Below, one piece after another: positions 1 through 6,879 of a stretch of DNA of 10,379 nucleotides. Within the stretch, counting starts at the first letter, position 1. Each line of letters starts with the position of its first letter. The notes under the pieces are model-generated. The model worked only from the letters and a program-made list of their open reading frames with translations, did no database searches and was not told the DNA's origin. The position numbers and the translations under genes were made by a program. The DNA is from Alphaproteobacteria bacterium (GTDB lineage Bacteria > Pseudomonadota > Alphaproteobacteria > GCA-2731375): positions 1 through 10,379 of the forward strand of contig JANQKO010000568.1 in NCBI GenBank assembly GCA_028281075.1, read 5' to 3'.

Positions 1-588
<588 letters not shown>

Positions 589-623
589 TCCGCATCGTCG
601 CGTACCCAGTAATCGCGTATATC

Positions 624-657
624 AGCGGGGCCGCCATTCGGCGGCCCCGTTTCGTTT
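624..657 (+). terminator. Rho-independent terminator of groEL
   Basis: A 10-bp GC-rich perfect stem pairs 626-635 with 640-649 (CGGGGCCGCC against GGCGGCCCCG) around the 4-nt loop ATTC. It is followed by GTTTCGTTT, a T-rich tract with two interruptions. It lies 37 bp after the groEL stop. It ends only about 7 bp before the next start codon, so it should largely separate groEL from the phosphatase gene. Confidence 0.88.
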
Positions 658-663
658 GCCCAC

Positions 664-1482
664 ATGACGGTTGCCGACATGACGCCAGACCGGGTTGCCG
701 AGATCATCCGCGAGGTCGCGGCCGAGGCCTGCCTGCCATACTTCCGGCAGCTCGATCGGGGACAGATCAGCGAGAAGGCGCCGAACGACCTGCTGACGGT
801 CGCCGACGTCGAGACCGAGAACATGCTGGGACAGCGGCTGGCCGCCGGTCTGCCGGGCAGCGTGATCGTCGGCGAGGAGGCGGTGCACGACGATCCGGGC
901 CGGCTTGGCCTGCTGTCGGGCGACGATCCCTGCTGGCTGATCGACCCGATCGACGGCACGATCAACTTCGCCCACGGCCTGCCGCTATTCGCCATCATGC
1001 TGGCGCTGGTCGATCGCGGCGAGGTGGTGGCGGCCTGGATCCACGACCCCGTTCACGATCACATGGCGATCGCCGAGCGCGGCGCCGGCGCCTGGTTCGA
1101 TGGCGCCCGCGTGCGTCTGGCGCCGCCGCCGGACCTGGCGCGCTGTGTCGGCTGCCTGCACCTGCCGCGCGCGGATACCGATCTGGCGGCGCATATGGGA
1201 CGCAACCGCGACCGCTACGGGCCGGAGCTGATCCTGCATTGCGCCGGCATCGAGTATCAGAGCTTCCTGCGCGACCGGCTGCATTTCGCCGTCTACCACC
1301 GCACCAAGCCATGGGACCACGCGCCGGGCACGCTGCTGCTGGCCGAGGCCGGCGGCCATGCCGCCCACATCGACGGGCGGGCCTACGATATCCTCGCGCC
1401 GGACCAGCGCGTGCCGTTGCTGGCGGCGGCGGGCGAGGGGACCTGGCAGGCCGCCCGCGAGGCGCTGTTTCCGGCGGGCTGA
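664..1482 (+). CDS. Inositol monophosphatase family protein (Mg-dependent sugar/inositol phosphatase)
   Basis: The product is 272 residues, the usual length for the FIG/IMPase superfamily of Mg2+-dependent, Li+-sensitive phosphomonoesterases. The metal and catalytic motifs are complete. They are TVADVETE (about 45-52), GEE (70-72), WLIDPIDGTINF (91-102; metal-binding Asp94 and Asp97), and KPWDHAPGTLLLAEAGG (215-231; Asp218). Family members hydrolyse inositol-1-phosphate, histidinol phosphate, fructose-1,6-bisphosphate or 3'-phosphoadenosine phosphates. The sequence alone does not tell me which, and it should not be called SuhB without phylogeny. It is cytosolic, with no signal peptide. ATG 664 is the first start in frame. 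ATG 679 (residue 6) is also possible, and neither has a clear Shine-Dalgarno sequence. It lies just behind the groEL terminator and converges on mazG. Confidence 0.9.
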   Translation: MTVADMTPDRVAEIIREVAAEACLPYFRQLDRGQISEKAPNDLLTVADVETENMLGQRLAAGLPGSVIVGEEAVHDDPGRLGLLSGDDPCWLIDPIDGTINFAHGLPLFAIMLALVDRGEVVAAWIHDPVHDHMAIAERGAGAWFDGARVRLAPPPDLARCVGCLHLPRADTDLAAHMGRNRDRYGPELILHCAGIEYQSFLRDRLHFAVYHRTKPWDHAPGTLLLAEAGGHAAHIDGRAYDILAPDQRVPLLAAAGEGTWQAAREALFPAG

Positions 1483-1497
1483 CCTTGACCTATGGCC

Positions 1498-1537
1498 CAT
1501 CTCTCGAGACGCGGCTTCGCCGCTCCTCAAGATGAGG
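1498..1537. repeat. Palindromic intergenic repeat between convergent genes
   Basis: This 40-bp element begins CATCTCTCGAGACGCGGC and ends CGCTCCTCAAGATGAGG. Its core is an inverted repeat, GCGGC (1511-1515), loop TTC, GCCGC (1519-1523). Outer complementary pieces include GAG/CTC and CATC/GATG, and a second small hairpin, CCTCA-AGA-TGAGG, spans 1525-1537. It closely resembles, with about three differences from the form I remember, an abundant intergenic palindrome of alphaproteobacterial genomes (Bradyrhizobium and Rhodopseudomonas type). It fills the gap between the 3' ends of the phosphatase gene and mazG. It could stop transcription from both sides, although no long T-run follows it. Confidence 0.6.
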
Positions 1538-1557
1538 TCTTGATCTGATACCGGTGT

Positions 1558-2382
1558 CTATTCGGCCCGTTTGGCCGCGACCCAGAGGGCTTCCATCTCG
1601 TCCAGCGTGGCGTCGGCGGCGGCGCGGCCGTCTTTCGCCAGTTCCGTCTCGATATGGCGGAAGCGGCGCTCGAACTTGGCGTTGGTCGTACGCAGGGCGG
1701 CCTCGGGATCGACGCCGACACGCCGGGCGAGGTTGGTGACCGCGAACAGCAGGTCGCCCATTTCGGCCGCCACCCGGTCGCGGCCCTCGCCATTGCCCAG
1801 CGCCGCGCGCAGCTCGTCCAGCTCCTCGGCGATCTTGTCGATCACCGGCCCGGCCTCGGCCCAGTCGAAGCCGACCCGCGCCGCGCGTTTCTGCAGCTTC
1901 TCGGCGCGGGTGAGCGCGGGCAGGGCGGTCGCCACGCCGTCGAGCGCGCTCAACGCCCGGCCATCGTTCGCCGCCGCCGTGGCGCGTTCCTCGGCCTTCT
2001 GGTCTTCCCAGGCCCTGGTCTGCGCCGCGGCGCCGTCGATGTCGGCCTGACCGAAGACATGCGGATGCCGCTTGATCATCTTCTCGGCGATGCCGCCGGC
2101 GACGTCGTCGAACGAGAAAGCCTCGGCCTCGGCCGCCATCTGGGCGTGGAACACCACCTGCAGCAGCAGGTCGCCGAGCTCGCCGCGCAATTGCGTCATG
2201 TCGCCCTGCTGGATGGCATCCGCGACCTCGTAGGCCTCCTCGATGGTGTAGGGCGCGATCGAGGCGAAGTCCTGCTCCAGGTCCCAGGGGCAGCCGCCGT
2301 CGGGATCCCGGAGCTTCGCCATCACCGCCAGCAGGCGGTCGATGTTCGGTTTGTCGGGCAGGAAGGTCATGGCGGCGGCCAT
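1558..2382 (-). CDS. mazG: Nucleoside triphosphate pyrophosphohydrolase MazG
   Basis: MazG hydrolyses (d)NTPs to the monophosphate and pyrophosphate. It acts in the cytosol to clean the nucleotide pool, and in E. coli it lowers ppGpp signalling during starvation. The 274-residue product has the two tandem all-alpha MazG domains of the E. coli-type enzyme (about 263 residues). The N-terminal domain shows DRLLAVMAKLRDPDGGCPWD (15-34), then IEEAYEV with the EExxE metal site (Glu48, Glu49, Glu52), then ELGD (68-71). The linker KMIKRHPHVFG spans 101-111. The C-terminal domain repeats the pattern with EELDE (186-190) and EMGD (207-210). The start is ATG 2382. ATG 2370 (residue 5) is equally plausible, since the conserved region begins only at about residue 13 and neither has a strong ribosome binding site. 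The gene is last in the minus-strand series but is separated by 143 bp and probably has its own promoter. Confidence 0.95.
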   Translation of the reverse strand: MAAAMTFLPDKPNIDRLLAVMAKLRDPDGGCPWDLEQDFASIAPYTIEEAYEVADAIQQGDMTQLRGELGDLLLQVVFHAQMAAEAEAFSFDDVAGGIAEKMIKRHPHVFGQADIDGAAAQTRAWEDQKAEERATAAANDGRALSALDGVATALPALTRAEKLQKRAARVGFDWAEAGPVIDKIAEELDELRAALGNGEGRDRVAAEMGDLLFAVTNLARRVGVDPEAALRTTNAKFERRFRHIETELAKDGRAAADATLDEMEALWVAAKRAE

Positions 2383-2418
2383 TCTAGGACCGGGTCGGCC
2401 ATATGCAACCTGTCGTCA

Positions 2419-2446
2419 ATAACACGCATAATATATATTATGACAA
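2419..2446 (-). promoter_or_regulatory. Candidate sigma-70 promoter of mazG
   Basis: On the minus strand, TTGTCA (2446-2441; 5 of 6 matches to TTGACA) is followed after 16 nt by TGTTAT (2424-2419; 4 of 6 matches to TATAAT). This would place the start of transcription near 2412 and give a leader of about 30 nt before ATG 2382. The stretch 2415-2450 is strikingly AT-rich for this genome. The call is from inspection only. Confidence 0.4.
2427..2442. promoter_or_regulatory. Perfect 16-bp AT-rich palindrome, operator-like
   Basis: CATAATATATATTATG is its own reverse complement over all 16 bases. It lies in the spacer of the candidate mazG promoter and overlaps the end of its -35 hexamer, a place where a dimeric regulator could act. 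It is 45 bp upstream of the mazG start. No regulator can be named. An alternative is a melted, easily opened AT tract with no protein partner. Confidence 0.4.
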
Positions 2447-2525
2447 ATGATGGATGTGCCGGAGAGGGGCCGGCAGGGGGCTGGCAAGTGATTGGATTTC
2501 CGGGCTTTTCGCGGCGCCGGCGGAG

Positions 2526-3284
2526 TCAGGTTGGCAGGTCGATGACCATGCCGTCATAGGCCGGCTCGATACCGTCCGGCAGCCGGCGGGCCAGCGTCGC
2601 GTAATCCATGTCCCAGGTCATGTGCGTCAGCACGGCGCGTCTCGGCCGAACGCGCGCGATCCAGCCCAGCGTCATGTCCAGATGCGCGTGCGTCGGATGC
2701 GGCTCGTAGCGCAGCGCATCGACGATCCAGGTATCGACGCCGTCCAGCACCGCGAACGCGTCGTCCGACAGGCCGTTCAGATCCGTCGAATACGCGACCG
2801 GTCCGAAGCGGAAGCCGAGCGACGTGATCGGTCCGTGCTGCTGCTCGAACGGTTGCACGTCGATCGCGCCGATCCGAAACGGCGCGTCGATCTCGTGGCC
2901 GGTGCAGATCGCTGGATAGCCGTGTTTGCTCTCGAAGATGTAGTGGAAACGCTGGGTGATTTCAGCGAGCGCACGCGGGCTCGCATAGGCCGGAATACGC
3001 CCGCCGCTGAGGTATGCGAGGCCGCGAAGATCGTCGATGCCGTGGATATGGTCCGCATGTTCATGCGTGTAGAGCACCGCGTCGAGCCGATCGATACCGG
3101 CGTCGAGGCATTGCTCACGCAGATCGGGCGACGTATCGACCAGAAGTCGCGTGCCGTCTTGCTCAACCATGATCGAGACCCGGCGGCGCCGGTTCTTCGG
3201 CTCGTTCGGGTCGCAGTCGCCCCAGTGATTGCCGATGCGCGGCACGCCGCCCGACGTGCCGCAACCCAGGATCGTGACCCTCAT
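2526..3284 (-). CDS. PhnP-like metallo-beta-lactamase-fold hydrolase
   Basis: This is a 252-residue cytosolic MBL-fold metallohydrolase, probably a phosphodiesterase. It aligns by eye with E. coli PhnP (phosphoribosyl-1,2-cyclic-phosphate phosphodiesterase) from end to end: an N-terminal GTSGGVP (9-15), THEHADH (73-79; ligands His74, His76, Asp78, His79), QHGP (His150), YSTDLN (165-170; Asp168), HPTHAHLD (196-203), LTHM (His221) and a C-terminal LPDGIEPAYDGM. The dinuclear metal site is therefore intact. PhnP's structural zinc cysteines are mostly missing: only Cys24 is seen in the matching loop. No phosphonate (phn) genes are nearby. The gene instead overlaps tatD by 4 bp (ATGA), which indicates translational coupling. 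Its natural substrate is unknown to me, so the PhnP name is not transferred. Confidence 0.9.
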   Translation of the reverse strand: MRVTILGCGTSGGVPRIGNHWGDCDPNEPKNRRRRVSIMVEQDGTRLLVDTSPDLREQCLDAGIDRLDAVLYTHEHADHIHGIDDLRGLAYLSGGRIPAYASPRALAEITQRFHYIFESKHGYPAICTGHEIDAPFRIGAIDVQPFEQQHGPITSLGFRFGPVAYSTDLNGLSDDAFAVLDGVDTWIVDALRYEPHPTHAHLDMTLGWIARVRPRRAVLTHMTWDMDYATLARRLPDGIEPAYDGMVIDLPT

Positions 3285-4069
3285 GCGGCGGACGGCGCCG
3301 CGACGGCGGTGAACAAGCGCAGGAAATTCTCGGTCGTCACGCGGCCCAGCTCCGCCATCGGGACCTGCCGCAATTCGGCGAGCTTGGCCGCCGTGTGCAC
3401 CACGAACGCGGGCTCGTTGCGCTTGCCCCGGTTCGGCACCGGCGCCAGATAGGGCGCGTCGGTCTCGACCAGCAGCCGGTCCATGGGCACGGCCATGGCG
3501 GTCTCGCGCAGATCGTCCGCCTTCTTGAAGGTGAGAATCCCGCTCAGCGAAATATAGAGTCCTAATGCGACGGCCTTTTCAGCCAATTCCCGGCCGGAAC
3601 TGAAACAGTGCAGCACGCCGGTGAAGGCGCCGTTTCGCATCTCTTCCTCGAGGATCGCCGCCATGTCGGCGTCGGCATCGCGCGTGTGCACCACCAGCGG
3701 CAGGCCGGTCTCGCGCGCGGCCGCGATATGCGCCCGGAACTTTCGCTGTTGCTCATCCCGCGGGCTGTGGTCGTAGTAGTAGTCGAGCCCGGATTCGCCG
3801 ATCCCCACCACCTTCGGATGCCGGGCGCGGTCGATCAGCCGCGCCGTGTCGAGCTCCGGCTCCGTCGCCGCCTCGTGCGGATGCAGACCGACCGTGCAGT
3901 AGACGTTGTCGAAGCGCTCGGCGATGGCGGCAATCCGGTCGAACTTCCGCACCTCGGTGCAGATCGTCACCATCAAGCCGACCCCGGCCGCGCCGGCGCG
4001 CGCGACCACGTCGTCGAGCTCGTCGGCGAAGTCGGGAAAATCGAGATGGCAATGGCTATCGACCAGCAT
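3281..4069 (-). CDS. tatD: TatD-family metal-dependent DNase/hydrolase
   Basis: TatD-family proteins are TIM-barrel amidohydrolase-type enzymes with a divalent metal centre. Tested members are Mg-dependent 3'-5' exonucleases on single-stranded DNA or RNA, or D-aminoacyl-tRNA-type hydrolases, and they act in the cytosol. From ATG 4069 the product is 262 residues, the family size. All ligands are visible: DSHCHLD (4-10; His6, His8), VGIGESGLDY (88-97; Glu92), VVHTRDAD (126-133; His128), GVLHCFSSG (151-159; His154) and VETDAPYLAP (201-210; Asp204). This start was chosen because the family begins with M-(F/L)-VDSHCHLD. The frame stays open a further 12 codons upstream to a TTG within the GTTAAC repeats. 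Closest relatives are probably the YcfH/YabD type rather than E. coli TatD itself. It sits between metG (57-bp gap) and the coupled MBL gene, an arrangement typical of alphaproteobacteria. Confidence 0.94.
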   Translation of the reverse strand: MLVDSHCHLDFPDFADELDDVVARAGAAGVGLMVTICTEVRKFDRIAAIAERFDNVYCTVGLHPHEAATEPELDTARLIDRARHPKVVGIGESGLDYYYDHSPRDEQQRKFRAHIAAARETGLPLVVHTRDADADMAAILEEEMRNGAFTGVLHCFSSGRELAEKAVALGLYISLSGILTFKKADDLRETAMAVPMDRLLVETDAPYLAPVPNRGKRNEPAFVVHTAAKLAELRQVPMAELGRVTTENFLRLFTAVAAPSAA

Positions 4070-4097
4070 CGTCACATACTCATGAACCGCCCGTGAT

Positions 4098-4123
4098 GTT
4101 AACAAAGGTTAACAATGGTTAAC
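4098..4123. repeat. Three GTTAAC palindromes at exact 10-bp spacing
   Basis: GTTAAC occurs at 4098-4103, 4108-4113 and 4118-4123, separated by the 4-nt spacers AAAG and AATG. It lies between the metG stop and the tatD start, about 30 bp upstream of the latter. The hexamers fall on the same face of the helix. Read on the minus strand, the middle and left copies continue as TTAACCTT and TTAACATC, and the right copy as TTAACCAT, which resembles the CtrA half-site. The TTAA cores are 6 nt apart, not the 7 nt of a full CtrA box. It may be a binding site or internal promoter element for tatD. Confidence 0.55.
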
Positions 4124-4126
4124 GCG

Positions 4127-5680
4127 TCAGGCCGCGGCTTCCTCGACATAACGCGGGAACACGCCCTCGGGCGCCGGCAGCGGCGTGCCGGGGGTCAGGG
4201 CCCCCGCCTCGCCCAGCGCCGAGAAATCCCGCGCGTCCGCCGGCACCGCCAACTGGTCCAGCATCCGCGCCGCCGACGCCGGCGTCACCGGCTGCGCCAG
4301 GATCGCCAGGTGCCGGATCGTCTCGGCCAGCACGTAGAGCACGGTCCGCATGCGGGCCGGGTCCGACTTGCGCAGCGCCCAGGGCGCCTGGGCGTCGACA
4401 TAGCGGTTCGCCTCGCCGATCACGGCCCACAGCGCTTCCAGCGCGCGGTGGATCGCCTGCACGGCGATCTCGTCGCGCAGCCCTGCCAGCAGGCCGTGCG
4501 CGCGGGCCAGCAGCGCCGTGTCCTCGGCGGTGAACGGGCCCGGCGGCGGCACCACGCCCTCGCAGTTGCGCGCGATCATCGACAGCACCCGCTGCGACAG
4601 GTTGCCGAAGTCGTTCGCCAGGTCGCCGTTCATCCGCGCCACCATGGCGGCATGCGCGAAGTTGCCGTCGTTGCCGAACGGCAGCTCGCGCATCAGGAAA
4701 TAGCGGGTCTGGTCGACGCCGTACTTCTCGACCAGGTCCTGCGGCGGAATGAAGTTGCCGAGCGATTTCGACATCTTCTCGCCCTCGACCGTCCACCAGC
4801 CATGGGCGAACACGCGGCTGGGCGGCGTCACGCCGGCCGACATCAGGAAGGCCGGCCAATAGACCGCGTGGAAGCGTACGATGTCCTTGCCGACCACGTG
4901 CAGGTCGGCCGGCCAGAACGTCTTGTAGCTCTCGGCGTCGGCATCCGGATAGCCGGCCGCGGTGATGTAGTTGATCAGCGCGTCCAGCCAGACATACATG
5001 ATGTGCCTGTCGTCGCCCGGCACCGGCACGCCCCAGGTGAAGGTGGTGCGCGAGATCGACAGGTCGTTCAGGCCGCCCTTGACGAAGCTCACCACCTCGT
5101 TGCGGCGGCTGGCCGGGGCAATGAAGTCCGGGTTGGTCTCGTAGAATTCCAGCAGCCGGTCCTGCCAGGCCGACAGCCGGAAGAAATAGCTCGGCTCCTC
5201 GACCCATTCGACCGGCGCGCCGAAGGGCGACAGCTTGGCGCCGTCCGGGCCGTCGCGCAGCTCGTCCTCGGCATAGAAGGCCTCGTCGCGCACCGAATAC
5301 CAGCCGGCATACTTGTCGAGATAGATGTCGCCGTTGGCGTCCATGGCCCGCCAGAGCGCTTGGCAGGCCCGGCCGTGGCGGTCCTCGGTGGTGCGGATGA
5401 AGGCGTCGTTCGAGAAGTTCAGCAGCGGCGTCAGGTCGCGGAAATTCTGCGAGATCCGGTCGCAGAACGCCTGCGGGTCGAGGCCGGCGTCGGCGGCCGA
5501 CTTCGCCACCTTCTGGCCGTGCTCGTCGGTGCCGGTCAGGAACATCACCCGCCGCCCGTCAAGGCGCATGAACCGCGCCAGCACGTCGCAGGCCAGCGTC
5601 GTGTAGGCGTGGCCGATATGCGGCTTGTCGTTCACATAGTAGATCGGCGTCGTGATGTAGTAGGCATCGCGCCCGGCCAT
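4127..5680 (-). CDS. metG: Methionyl-tRNA synthetase
   Basis: This enzyme charges tRNA-Met with methionine, using ATP, in the cytosol. The protein is a class I synthetase of 517 residues with TTPIYYVNDKPHIGH at 10-24 (HIGH motif 21-24), FLTGTDEHGQK at 47-57, YVWLDALINYIT at 229-240, and VEGEKMSKSLGNF at 298-310 (KMSKS 302-306). The helical anticodon-binding domain follows. It lacks the CxxC zinc knuckles of the E. coli enzyme: the matching loop reads YAGWYSVRDEAFY. It also lacks the C-terminal dimerisation domain, matching the shorter alphaproteobacterial form. ATG 5680 was chosen because GAAGGA precedes it at 7 nt and the conserved region starts at once. The frame is open further upstream, but that stretch is low-complexity GC-rich sequence overlapping the end of holB. 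The gap to holB is 80 bp. Confidence 0.97.
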   Translation of the reverse strand: MAGRDAYYITTPIYYVNDKPHIGHAYTTLACDVLARFMRLDGRRVMFLTGTDEHGQKVAKSAADAGLDPQAFCDRISQNFRDLTPLLNFSNDAFIRTTEDRHGRACQALWRAMDANGDIYLDKYAGWYSVRDEAFYAEDELRDGPDGAKLSPFGAPVEWVEEPSYFFRLSAWQDRLLEFYETNPDFIAPASRRNEVVSFVKGGLNDLSISRTTFTWGVPVPGDDRHIMYVWLDALINYITAAGYPDADAESYKTFWPADLHVVGKDIVRFHAVYWPAFLMSAGVTPPSRVFAHGWWTVEGEKMSKSLGNFIPPQDLVEKYGVDQTRYFLMRELPFGNDGNFAHAAMVARMNGDLANDFGNLSQRVLSMIARNCEGVVPPPGPFTAEDTALLARAHGLLAGLRDEIAVQAIHRALEALWAVIGEANRYVDAQAPWALRKSDPARMRTVLYVLAETIRHLAILAQPVTPASAARMLDQLAVPADARDFSALGEAGALTPGTPLPAPEGVFPRYVEEAAA

Positions 5681-5687
5681 CGGTCCG

Positions 5688-5693
5688 TCCTTC
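5688..5693 (-). promoter_or_regulatory. Ribosome binding site of metG
   Basis: GAAGGA on the minus strand lies 7 nt before ATG 5680. It decides the metG start against the longer upstream open frame. Confidence 0.75.
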
Positions 5694-5723
5694 GGTTGCG
5701 TCCCATTCACCCTCGTCCCGACC

Positions 5724-5760
5724 GCCTCGGCGCGCCCGCCGCCGGCGGCGGCCTCGGCGC
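5724..5760. repeat. GC palindrome flanked by 10-bp direct repeats in the holB-metG gap
   Basis: The direct repeat GCCTCGGCGC occurs at 5724-5733 and 5751-5760, 27 bp apart. Between and slightly overlapping them lies the perfect 16-bp palindrome CCGCCGCCGGCGGCGG (5736-5751), which can fold as a 6-bp stem with a CCGG loop. It starts immediately after the holB stop. No T-run follows on either strand, so it is not a standard intrinsic terminator. It could be an mRNA-processing or stabilising structure, or simply GC-biased low-complexity sequence. Confidence 0.45.
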
Positions 5761-6873
5761 TTACCGCCGGACTGCGTCCTCCAGCGACAGAAAGGCGTTC
5801 AGGACGACCTGCTTGCGCTCCAGATGCACCGCATCGGCCCGCGCAGCCAGGCGGCTGATCTTTTCCCACAGGTCGACCAGCCGATCAAGCGTGGCGCCGG
5901 CCAGCAGCCGTTCGGCCAGCGCCCCTTCCCCCGGCACCGCCTCCGGCATGTCGGCGCCGGGCAGCGCGCCACGGCGCACGGTCCGGGTCAGCCAGAGCCC
6001 GATCAGGTCGAGCCAGACCCGGTACTGGGCCTCGCCGTCGCGCCGGTTCAGCCGGTCCGAGAGCTGGTGCACCCGGTCGTAGTTCAGGTCCGGCAGCGTG
6101 CCGGCGAGCGCGACCAGCTCGCGATAGACGGCGACACCCCCCTGCCCGGCCAGCGCGATCGCCCGGCCCGGGCTGCCTTCGGCCAGCACGGTCAGGGCCG
6201 CGACCTCGTCCGGATCCAGGTCGGACAGCCGGGCCCGCACGATCGCCGCCACGTCGGCCGCCGCCAGTGGCTTCAGCGTCAGCCGCCGGCAGCGCGAGCG
6301 CGTCGTCGGCAGCAGCCGGCCCGGTGAGTGGCTGACCAGCAGCAGCAGGCCGCGCGCCGGCGGCTCCTCCAGCAGCTTCAGCAGCGCGTTCTCGGCATTG
6401 GCGTTCAGGTCGTCGGCGGCGTCGATCACGGCGACGCGCCAGCCGCCCTCGGCCGAGGTGAGGTTGAAGAAATGCACGAGGTCGCGGATCTGGTCGACCC
6501 GGATGAAGGGGCTCAGCTCGTCGGACCGCTCGCGTTTGGTCCGGGTCACCGTGACCAGGTCACCGTGGCCGGCGGCGGCGACCCGGTGGAAGACCGGATC
6601 GTCGGGATCGACGGCGAGCCCGGCCGGGGCCGCGCCGAACAGGTCGGCGCCCGTGCCGCCATGGCGCAGCAGGAACCGGGCGAAGCGGTAGGCCAGCGTC
6701 GCCTTGCCGACGCCGCGCGGGCCGTCGATCAGCCAGGCATGCGGGATGCGGCCGGCCTCATGGGCCCGCAGAAGCTGGCGTTCGGCCTCGGCATGGCCGA
6801 TCAGGTCCGCGGCCGCGCGCGGATGCCACGCGTCGTCGCCTTCGGCGTCGGTGCCGGCCGCGGCCGTCGCCAT
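5761..6873 (-). CDS. holB: DNA polymerase III subunit delta-prime
   Basis: Delta-prime is the stator subunit of the clamp loader, which opens the beta clamp and places it on primed DNA with delta and the DnaX subunits. The 370-residue protein has the AAA+ fold: an N-terminal LIGHAEAERQLL (24-35), a P-loop-like DGPRGVGKAT (50-59), VIDAADDLNANAENALLKLLEEPP (149-172; Walker B region), and the SRC motif (193-195) that supplies the arginine finger. A helical C-terminal domain follows. The cysteine zinc module of E. coli delta-prime is absent: the region 71-105 has no Cys, and the only Cys in the protein is in SRC. The P-loop is more complete than in E. coli delta-prime, so nucleotide binding is possible. 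ATG 6873 starts 6 bp after the carboxypeptidase stop, indicating coupling. In the alphaproteobacterial gene orders I remember, tmk would precede it. Confidence 0.93.
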   Translation of the reverse strand: MATAAAGTDAEGDDAWHPRAAADLIGHAEAERQLLRAHEAGRIPHAWLIDGPRGVGKATLAYRFARFLLRHGGTGADLFGAAPAGLAVDPDDPVFHRVAAAGHGDLVTVTRTKRERSDELSPFIRVDQIRDLVHFFNLTSAEGGWRVAVIDAADDLNANAENALLKLLEEPPARGLLLLVSHSPGRLLPTTRSRCRRLTLKPLAAADVAAIVRARLSDLDPDEVAALTVLAEGSPGRAIALAGQGGVAVYRELVALAGTLPDLNYDRVHQLSDRLNRRDGEAQYRVWLDLIGLWLTRTVRRGALPGADMPEAVPGEGALAERLLAGATLDRLVDLWEKISRLAARADAVHLERKQVVLNAFLSLEDAVRR

Positions 6874-6879
6874 CGCCGC

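Noticed and set aside
2458..2474. Hairpin GCCGG/CCGGC with a 7-nt loop downstream of the MBL gene, as a possible terminator
   Set aside because: The stem is only 5 bp and no T-run follows on the minus strand, so it is not convincing.
1654..2559. Plus-strand open frame opposite mazG running through the intergenic gap
   Set aside because: It is a shadow of mazG codon bias. MazG's motifs on the minus strand are unambiguous.
4070..4105. A 12-residue longer TatD starting at TTG 4105
   Set aside because: The family starts at the VDSHCHLD strand, and the extension overlaps the GTTAAC repeats. ATG 4069 is preferred, although its ribosome binding site is weak.
4115..6082. A 655-codon open frame on the plus strand opposite metG and holB
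   Set aside because: Its translation is rich in Arg, His and Val repeats with no recognisable domain, typical of the antisense of GC-rich genes. The minus strand carries two clear housekeeping genes there.
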